Assembly: GCA_035547155.1 (NCBI GenBank)
Contig: DASZVJ010000165.1
Coordinates: forward strand, 1 to 12,905
Reading direction: 5' to 3'
Origin: CAZNMF01 sp035547155
GTDB taxonomy: Bacteria > Acidobacteriota > Vicinamibacteria > Vicinamibacterales > SCN-69-37
DNA length: 12,905 nucleotides
The position numbers and the translations under genes were made by a program. The first letter of the stretch is position 1; each line of letters opens with the position of its first letter. The notes beneath the pieces are model-generated. The model had not been told where the DNA came from. It was given only the letters and a program-made list of their open reading frames with translations, and did not search any database. Shown here piece by piece: positions 1-5,433 of the stretch.

Positions 1-1
1 T

Positions 2-2425
2 CAACACGATGCGTCCGTCACGCTCGCGGCGATCGTGCGCGATCGCCAATCGGCGCTGCTCTACGCGGGATTGATGGCGCTCGACGACGAGACGCTCACC
101 TGGCTCGATCAGCATCGCCGCGTCATCGATCGGCTTCGCGATCACGTGCCCGTGTTCGCCGCATTCGCGCGAAGCATTCGTATTCGCGGCGGCGTGGCCG
201 ACGTGCCCGGCGGCATCGGCGCGGCGCGCGCATGGCAAGCGCTCATCGGCCGGCCGCCGTCGAAGCCGGAGGCGTTTTTCGACGCGCTGACCTCGGATGC
301 CGATGGCGGACGCCTGCATTTCTTCGACGCGGTCATGTACGCACCGGCGACGACGCAGGAGGCGATCGTCGGCCGTGCAATCGCGCGGCCGGCCTCGCTG
401 ACGGCCATCTTCCAGGCGTTCCACGGCGCAACGACTGGATGGGCCGTGGAGAAACAGCCGTTTGCGCGACCGCTGCAAGATCCCGCCTGGGCGCTCGCGC
501 TCGTCGATCTGCACGGCGATTCGTTGAGCGGTCCGGCCTGGCTGCCGTCGGTGCTCGCGCGCGCAAGTGCGCGCGACACCTGGCCGTCAGCACCGAAGGC
601 GCTGCCGTCGACGCTGCCCTCCGGCGACATCGAGTGGATCGTGCGCTGGTTGTTCGATCGTCCGGACGACATGCTGGCGCGCGTCCGTCTGCTGCGATTC
701 TCGCAACGCTTTGTTCACGTCGACGACGCGTCGCCGGCCGATGTCGAGACGGCACTTCGCACGTTCCGCGATCTGCCGTCGCTGGCGCTGACACTGGAAC
801 GCATGGGCGTGCATGACCCGGCACTCATCGCACGCGTTGGCCGCGCCGCGTATGCGCTCAGCCGATCGGGTGATCGCGCGATGGTCGTCCCGGTCCTCGA
901 GCGATGGCAGACGTGTCTGGCCCTGATCGAGCAGACGTCGCGCCTGCGACCCATTCCGCCGCCGGACATCGCGCGCCTCGTGTCCGGTCTGGCTGATGCT
1001 GCGAGCCAACCCGTCTCGCGCGTGACTGACGCGCTGCTCCGTTGGTTGACGACGGCCGCGCTGCCGACGCTCGATCCGTCGGGTGCCGCGGCCGAGCCGT
1101 TTGACGCGGACGTGATTGTGCGCGCCATTGCGGCCGGCCGCGCGGCTGCCGGCACGCGCATCACGTGGGAGGGCCTGACGTACGAGCGCAATCCGCTGCG
1201 TGTCGCCCTGCGCGATCTCGACGGCCTGCTGCCGATCGGCTCGGGCATGAAGAGCGGCACAGGGCGTACGCTTGCCGCGCTGTATGAGCGCGCCAGCGGC
1301 GCGCCGCGGGACGCGCGCAACATCGCCGCCGATCTCGACGCGCTTCGCACCACGGCACGAAAGGCGTCGTCGCCACTGGCCGAGCGATTCGATCGCGATC
1401 TCATAGAAGGCGCACGGGCACTGCGCAGTTCTCGCGGCGCGGACGCCGCGAGGAAGTCCGCGCTCCTCCAGATCCCGGAGATCTCGGAGATGTTCGGTGC
1501 GGCCGAGGACCTCGTCATTCGGCCCGTCGTCTATGGTCTCGCGATGACGCCGCTGCACCAGTCGCCCGCACTACAGTCGGAAGCGTGGAGCTTCCATCAA
1601 CTCGTGCCGGCATCGGCCGTAGGCGGCGAGTGGTGGCGTGCGGCGTGGCAACCAGCGACGGCGCAAGTGCGTGACGGCGGCGGCAGCGCGATGGTCGGGT
1701 CCTGGCTGTTGCTCGATCTCGCGCTGGCTGACGCGATCATGCCGCGCCGGTTCGATCAGGCCAGCCTGCTCGCACCTCCCGTCCGTGATGCGATGACGCA
1801 CGACGTCGCCGTGCGCGCACACGCAGGGACCGCCGCCGGCGCCGCAGGCGCGGCCGATCGCATTGCGAGCGGCCGTCGCGTGCTCGCGGCGTGGCGACAG
1901 ACACCGCCCGAGCGGCCCGCCGCACGGCGTGCGCTCGAGAACGCCGGCATCAGCCGTTTGCGCGTGAACCTCGCGTTGTGGACCGCGGCTATCGATCCAG
2001 CGCGCGTCGAAGCTGGCCTCACGATGGCGGAGATGGCGGGGCTGGGCGATGCCGGCAGTCGCGAGCCGATCCGCGTGGCGATGGAGACGATCGACGGCTG
2101 CATCTGTCTCGCGCCTGCGCCGCCGTGGCCAGTCGACGACATCCGCGCGTACTGGCCGTCCGGCACGATGGCTGCGGTCGCGAACGACCTGGCGCTGCGT
2201 CTCGCCGAAGGTGCGAAGATCGCCGGTGTGCCGGCCATCGTCGTCGGCGACCTGCTGCCGCTCGCCGCGGGCGACTGGATCGCGCGAACCGATCCGTACG
2301 CGAACGACGACTGGGAATCGCTGACGTTGTGGCCGAAGCAGCTCGACGCCGACGCGATCGACGCCTATCTGATGCAGCTCGTGTCGACCGGCGTGCTCGC
2401 GCCGATCGAGGAGGCCGTGCCATGA
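2..2425 (+). CDS. Large hypothetical protein, 5' end outside the window
   Basis: I do not recognise this protein. The reading frame is open from base 2, and the first in-frame start-like codon (GTG at 35) lies inside it with no ribosome binding site, so the true start is probably upstream. At least 807 residues are present. The sequence is rich in Ala, Arg, Leu and Asp and looks mostly alpha-helical, with many amphipathic stretches. I see no Walker motif, metal-binding cluster, protease signature or convincing membrane segment. The N-terminus is missing, so a signal peptide cannot be judged. The codon pattern is strongly GC at third positions, as in the neighbours, which supports real coding. 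Its stop codon overlaps the start of the downstream secreted VWA gene (ATGA), so the two are probably cotranscribed and translationally coupled. It could be a partner or scaffold of that VWA protein, but this is inference from position only. Confidence 0.8.
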   Translation, partial: QHDASVTLAAIVRDRQSALLYAGLMALDDETLTWLDQHRRVIDRLRDHVPVFAAFARSIRIRGGVADVPGGIGAARAWQALIGRPPSKPEAFFDALTSDADGGRLHFFDAVMYAPATTQEAIVGRAIARPASLTAIFQAFHGATTGWAVEKQPFARPLQDPAWALALVDLHGDSLSGPAWLPSVLARASARDTWPSAPKALPSTLPSGDIEWIVRWLFDRPDDMLARVRLLRFSQRFVHVDDASPADVETALRTFRDLPSLALTLERMGVHDPALIARVGRAAYALSRSGDRAMVVPVLERWQTCLALIEQTSRLRPIPPPDIARLVSGLADAASQPVSRVTDALLRWLTTAALPTLDPSGAAAEPFDADVIVRAIAAGRAAAGTRITWEGLTYERNPLRVALRDLDGLLPIGSGMKSGTGRTLAALYERASGAPRDARNIAADLDALRTTARKASSPLAERFDRDLIEGARALRSSRGADAARKSALLQIPEISEMFGAAEDLVIRPVVYGLAMTPLHQSPALQSEAWSFHQLVPASAVGGEWWRAAWQPATAQVRDGGGSAMVGSWLLLDLALADAIMPRRFDQASLLAPPVRDAMTHDVAVRAHAGTAAGAAGAADRIASGRRVLAAWRQTPPERPAARRALENAGISRLRVNLALWTAAIDPARVEAGLTMAEMAGLGDAGSREPIRVAMETIDGCICLAPAPPWPVDDIRAYWPSGTMAAVANDLALRLAEGAKIAGVPAIVVGDLLPLAAGDWIARTDPYANDDWESLTLWPKQLDADAIDAYLMQLVSTGVLAPIEEAVP
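2408..2414 (+). promoter_or_regulatory. Shine-Dalgarno of the VWA gene
   Basis: GAGGAGG ends 7 bases before ATG 2422. It lies inside the last codons of the upstream gene. It fixes the start of the VWA gene, although the frame is open much further upstream (from about 1891). Confidence 0.7.
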
Positions 2426-3579
2426 CGCGCGCTCGTGTGTGCGCGATAGCAATCGGGACGTTGTTGACGGTGGCGGTCGCCGCACAGAGCCCGAACGCGC
2501 AACTGCTGATCACGAGCCCGACCGTCGACGATGTGCTCAGCGGCGTCGTCACGTTGTCGGCCGAGATCACGCCCGCGAACGTAAAGGTCCGCACCGTGAC
2601 GTTCTTCGTGGACGGGATGCGCGCGTGTGCGGCGCCGGCCGCGCCGTTCCGGTGTCAGTGGGACAGCGCGACGGTGCGCGGCGTGCGCGATGTGCGCGCG
2701 GTTGCCGAGCTCGCCGACGGTACCCGCGCGGTGCATACGATCAGAACGCGAGGCACGGTCGCGTCGTTTCGCGCGAGCGTCGATTCAGTCAGTGTCGCCC
2801 TTCGCGTGCAGGACCGCTACGGCCGTTTCGTCCGCGGGCTCGGCGCCGGGAGCTTCCGTCTGCTGGAAGACGGCGTGCCCCAGGAGATCGCGACGTTCAC
2901 GACCGAATCGAGCGGTGGCGACGTCATTCTCGCGCTCGACGGAAGCGGCAGCATGACGTCGGCGCTGCCCGAGCTCCGTGCGGCGGCTCGCGCATTTCTC
3001 GACGCGCTGCCTCGCAATGACAACGTCACCGTGACCGTCTTCAATTCGGCCATCGACGTGTTGTCGCGCAGCGCGAACGTGGCGGAGAACATCGCGGCGC
3101 TCGAGCGCCTGCGCGCGAGCGGCACGACCGCGCTCTACGACGTCATGATCCAGGCCGTCGATCTCTTCCCGCCAACGGCCGAGCGCCGCGCCATCGTCAT
3201 GTTCACGGATGGCGACGACGTCGCCAGTCGTGCGTCGATCGCCACGGCGCGACTGGCGCTGCAGAGCGCGAACGTCGTGTTGTACATCATCGCGCAGGGC
3301 AAAGCGTCGATCGATCGCGGCCTGCAGGACCAGTTGACGACGCTGGCGACCGAGACCGGCGGCGCGGCGTTCTTCGCGTCGAAGATGAGCGACACGCGCG
3401 ATCACTTTTCCGAGATCGCCGAGGAGCTGTCGAATCAGTACGTGATCGGCTACATCCCCACGCGCGCCTTCGGTGACGGCGCGTGGCGCCAGATCCGCGT
3501 CGTGGCCGCGGATCCGGCGGCGCACTATCAAATCAAGTCGCGTCAGGGCTATCTGGCCACGCGACGGACAGGACAATAA
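2422..3579 (+). CDS. Secreted VWA-domain protein, VWFA-related Acidobacterial type
   Basis: A 385-residue exported protein. Residues 1-20 form a signal peptide (basic MTRAR start, hydrophobic core, AVA/AQ cleavage site). Residues about 28-110 resemble a bacterial Ig-like fold with an FFVDG strand and two cysteines, C69 and C78, that could pair. Residues about 122-160 are the SFRLLEDG-type region that precedes the VWA in this family. The VWA domain runs from about 167 to 345. It has an intact MIDAS: DGSGS at 173-177, Thr at 235 or 236, and Asp263 in MFTDGDD. The domain should bind a divalent metal and mediate protein-protein contacts outside the cytoplasm; no enzymatic motif is seen. The start is ATG 2422, chosen over the longer open frame because GAGGAGG (2408-2414) lies 7 bases upstream and the signal peptide begins there. 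It overlaps the upstream gene by four bases (ATGA), suggesting coupling. The binding partner is unknown. Confidence 0.9.
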   Translation: MTRARVCAIAIGTLLTVAVAAQSPNAQLLITSPTVDDVLSGVVTLSAEITPANVKVRTVTFFVDGMRACAAPAAPFRCQWDSATVRGVRDVRAVAELADGTRAVHTIRTRGTVASFRASVDSVSVALRVQDRYGRFVRGLGAGSFRLLEDGVPQEIATFTTESSGGDVILALDGSGSMTSALPELRAAARAFLDALPRNDNVTVTVFNSAIDVLSRSANVAENIAALERLRASGTTALYDVMIQAVDLFPPTAERRAIVMFTDGDDVASRASIATARLALQSANVVLYIIAQGKASIDRGLQDQLTTLATETGGAAFFASKMSDTRDHFSEIAEELSNQYVIGYIPTRAFGDGAWRQIRVVAADPAAHYQIKSRQGYLATRRTGQ

Positions 3580-3581
3580 CT

Positions 3582-3656
<75 letters not shown>

Positions 3657-3725
3657 TTCGCCCTTCGCCCCCTCGCCCCCTCGTCCTCTGGTCCCTTGGT
3701 CCCTTCGTCCCCCGGTCCCCTCGGA
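3657..3725. repeat. C-rich short tandem repeat with minus-strand G-quadruplex motif
   Basis: Directly after the heptamer hairpin comes a pyrimidine-rich tract. It begins with two TTCGCCC heptamers, passes through CCCCTCG-like units, and ends with octamers of the type GGTCCCTT. On the minus strand, 3693-3720 holds four runs of at least three G with loops of 3, 5 and 5 bases, which meets the usual G-quadruplex pattern. It lies just downstream of the stop codon of the minus-strand lipoprotein gene, so it would be in that mRNA's 3' region. The function is unknown; it may contribute to transcript ending or be neutral slippage-prone DNA. Confidence 0.65.
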
Positions 3726-3729
3726 CTCC

Positions 3730-4233
3730 CTACTTCGCCAACGGCTGGGCCTGGAACGACGTGCCGTTCCAGATGTACGCCGTCGGTGTGCCGTTGCACG
3801 GGGAGACGACGATCGTGTCTGCGCTGAAGTAGTAGTCGACGATCGATCCGGGAATCGCGTATCGCATGCCGCGCGGTCGCACGCTGAGCGTGCTTCCGGC
3901 AACCGACGGCACAACTTCCGTCACGGCGTAGCCGTACGTGTGCAGCAAGCCAGCGACGAGGTGCACACCGTCGGATCGGCGTATCGGCGCGATGACATCG
4001 GTCGCGCCGTCGCCGTCGAAATCGCCGGTGACGTACGCAGGCGTGTCGGTCCCATTCGCGCAAGGTGCGTCCACGGTCGCCACGCGCGCGCCGGACCATT
4101 GCGTCTTGACCGCGCCCACGAATGGGCTCGGCGGTCCTGCGGGCGTCGCTTGAATCGCTTTCGTGGACAGCGGCGCACCTGTCGAGCACGCCGAAGCGAA
4201 GGCAAAGAGGAGGAGTGCAGAAACGCGTCGCAC
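3730..4233 (-). CDS. Small lipoprotein with one FG-GAP/VCBS-like calcium loop
   Basis: A 167-residue putative lipoprotein. The N-terminus is a short basic start, a hydrophobic run (residues 6-14) and a lipobox ending at Cys16 (ASAC), so it is probably lipidated and anchored at the inner or outer membrane. Residues 67-84 (YVTGDFDGDGATDVIAPI) match one FG-GAP/VCBS-type repeat, with the DxDGDGxxD calcium-loop spacing (D71, D73, D75, D79). Families with this motif normally carry several copies, while here only one is seen. C58 and C146 are the only other cysteines and could form a disulfide. The start is GTG 4233, supported by GGAAAGGA about 6 bases upstream. It is convergent with the VWA gene and divergent from mocA, so it looks monocistronic. 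The molecular function is not recognised. Confidence 0.75.
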   Translation of the reverse strand: MRRVSALLLFAFASACSTGAPLSTKAIQATPAGPPSPFVGAVKTQWSGARVATVDAPCANGTDTPAYVTGDFDGDGATDVIAPIRRSDGVHLVAGLLHTYGYAVTEVVPSVAGSTLSVRPRGMRYAIPGSIVDYYFSADTIVVSPCNGTPTAYIWNGTSFQAQPLAK

Positions 4234-4334
4234 GAGTCGTCCTTTCCGCCGGGGAGGCTGTTCTACGAGTAATTTTGCCTCACGGCGACCGCGCGGGCGT
4301 TAAGAAGACTCGAAGGTGGACTGGCCCGCATGCA

Positions 4335-4347
4335 TAGAATCTCCCGA
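4335..4347 (+). promoter_or_regulatory. Candidate -10 element of mocA, possibly leaderless
   Basis: TAGAAT (4335-4340, five of six to TATAAT) ends six bases before the ATG at 4347. There is no Shine-Dalgarno in the intervening CTCCCG. This spacing would place the transcript start at or next to the start codon. No convincing -35 is seen at the right distance, so the call is weak. Confidence 0.25.
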
Positions 4348-4937
4348 TGTCCGGGCCCTCGTCCGTCATTGCCATCGTGCCTGCGGCCGGTCAGTCGAGC
4401 CGGTTCGGCAGTGCGAAACTGCTGGCCAGCATCGACGGGATCTGCCTGATCGATCGCACGATCGGCTGCCTGCTGGACGCGGGTCTCGAGCGCATCGTCG
4501 TCGTGGCTGGCCGCCGCGATGCATTGGATGCGGCGCGGCTCGTGCACGACGCGCGCGTGTCGGTCGTCGTGAACGTCGAGCCCTCACGTGGCATGTTCTC
4601 GTCGATTCAGACCGGCGTCGCGGCCGAGAATGGCAATGCGTATCTGGTGCTGCCCGCAGACATGCCGTTCGTGCGCGCTGTGACGGTGGGGGCAGTGCTC
4701 GACCACGCGCGCGCGGCCGATTCGGTGGTCGTGCCCGTCTTTCGCGGCCGCCGTGGCCATCCCATCCTCGTTCCCGTCGGCCTGCGCGCGCACATGCTGG
4801 CCGCCGATCCATCGTCGACGCTCAAGGACGTGCTCCTCGCATCTGCCGCGCCACAGATCGAGATCGACGTCGACGATCCCGGCATCACGCGAGACGTCGA
4901 TGTCCCAAACGATCTGATCGCCGATCCGCCCGAATGA
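4347..4937 (+). CDS. mocA: Molybdenum cofactor cytidylyltransferase, MocA family
   Basis: A cytoplasmic nucleotidyltransferase of 196 residues, the usual length for the family. MocA transfers CMP from CTP to molybdopterin-Mo to give molybdopterin cytosine dinucleotide (MCD), the cofactor of xanthine-oxidase-family hydroxylases. Visible motifs: the nucleotide-binding loop AAGQSSRFGSAK (13-24); the PADMP metal/nucleotide motif (103-107); RGHP (136-139), typical of MobA/MocA-like enzymes; and a C-terminal DxDDPGITRDVDVPNDL segment (174-190). No ribosome binding site is evident before the ATG, which follows a TAGAAT hexamer closely. The gene is transcribed alone here but belongs functionally with xdhC and the hydroxylase genes 3 to 6 kb downstream. 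A related sugar or CDP-lipid nucleotidyltransferase activity cannot be excluded by sequence alone, but the RGHP motif and context favour MocA. Confidence 0.88.
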   Translation: MSGPSSVIAIVPAAGQSSRFGSAKLLASIDGICLIDRTIGCLLDAGLERIVVVAGRRDALDAARLVHDARVSVVVNVEPSRGMFSSIQTGVAAENGNAYLVLPADMPFVRAVTVGAVLDHARAADSVVVPVFRGRRGHPILVPVGLRAHMLAADPSSTLKDVLLASAAPQIEIDVDDPGITRDVDVPNDLIADPPE

Positions 4938-4940
4938 ACC

Positions 4941-5012
4941 GGGCCGCCACAAGGGCGGCGCCTACGCGGGCATCGGGTCACGACGCCGTAGGGGCGGTCC
5001 TTGTGGCCGCCC
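4941..5012. repeat. REP-like inverted repeat hairpin
   Basis: Two 26-base arms (4941-4966 and 4987-5012) are complementary at 22 of 26 positions around a 20-base loop. The arms are built on GCCACAAGG and CCTACG cores. Sequences of this type (GGCGGCCACAAGG with CCCCTACG) are, in my knowledge, dispersed intergenic repeats in many environmental bacterial genomes. They are often mistranslated as GGHKxRPYG-like peptides, and that peptide appears here in the minus-strand frame near 5000. It lies 3 bases after the mocA stop and could act as its terminator. No transposase is nearby. Confidence 0.75.
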
Positions 5013-5036
5013 ATCGCATCTGGTCATCGTAGCCTG

Positions 5037-5074
5037 TGTAGACATCCTACGCTATGTAGCGTAGTGTCTCTACA
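5037..5074. promoter_or_regulatory. Near-palindromic operator over the padR promoter
   Basis: A 38-bp dyad centred between 5055 and 5056 pairs at 15 of 19 positions. Its core TACGCTA-TG-TAGCGTA (5048-5063) has perfect 7-base arms. A plausible promoter is embedded: TAGACA (5039-5044, five of six to the -35 consensus), a 17-base spacer, then TAGTGT (5062-5067, weak -10). Transcription would start near 5074, leaving almost no leader before ATG 5077, which also lacks a Shine-Dalgarno. The neighbouring gene encodes a PadR repressor and such regulators commonly control their own operon, so this is the likely PadR binding site. The dyad is direct observation; the role is inference. Confidence 0.6.
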
Positions 5075-5076
5075 GA

Positions 5077-5433
5077 ATGAGATCGAAATCCGCCTCCAGC
5101 CTCGAGCTGCTCCAGGGCACGCTCGAGCTCGTCATCCTTCGCGCGCTGGTCCTGGGGCCGGCGCATGGCCACGCAATCGCCAAGCACATCCGGCAGACCT
5201 CAGAGGACGTGTTGCACGTCGAGACCGGCTCGCTCTATCCGGCGCTGCACAGACTCGAGTCGAAGGGGTGGGTCGCGGCGTCGTGGGAGTTGTCCGACAA
5301 AGGCAAGCGCGCCCGTGTCTATCGGCTCACACGCGCCGGACGGAAAGAGCTGTCGGCCGAGCGATCGCGTTGGGAGCGGTTCTCGCGCGCGATGTCGCTG
5401 CTGCTGAATCCCTCGAAGGAGTCGCTGTCATGA
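5077..5433 (+). CDS. PadR-family transcriptional regulator, acidobacterial type
   Basis: A 118-residue winged-helix DNA-binding protein, the normal size for short (subfamily 2) PadR repressors. The N-terminal helices (LLQGTLELVILRAL, 11-24) lead into the helix-turn-helix: GHAIAKHI (31-38), then the recognition region GSLYPALHRLESKGWV (51-66). The wing is RARVYRLTRAGRKEL (78-92). The C-terminal helix (about 93-112) should mediate dimerisation. It acts in the cytoplasm, probably as a dimeric repressor of its own operon. The palindrome directly upstream is the likely target. The stop overlaps the start of the permease gene (ATGA), the typical arrangement of this regulator class with ADOP permeases in Acidobacteriota. 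The inducing ligand cannot be predicted. The start has no Shine-Dalgarno and may be leaderless; no better start is seen downstream. Confidence 0.92.
   Translation: MRSKSASSLELLQGTLELVILRALVLGPAHGHAIAKHIRQTSEDVLHVETGSLYPALHRLESKGWVAASWELSDKGKRARVYRLTRAGRKELSAERSRWERFSRAMSLLLNPSKESLS
5416..5421 (+). promoter_or_regulatory. Shine-Dalgarno of the ADOP permease gene
   Basis: AAGGAG, 8 bases before ATG 5430 and inside the end of padR. It supports this start although the same frame stays open upstream into the padR region. Confidence 0.65.

Noticed and set aside
1571..2485. 304-codon minus-strand frame under the left-edge gene
   Set aside because: Arg-rich shadow crossing the ATGA junction of two coupled plus-strand genes.
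4941..5012. Miniature transposable element with target duplication
   Set aside because: Inverted arms are present, but I could not find flanking direct repeats or a transposase, so only REP-like repeat is claimed.
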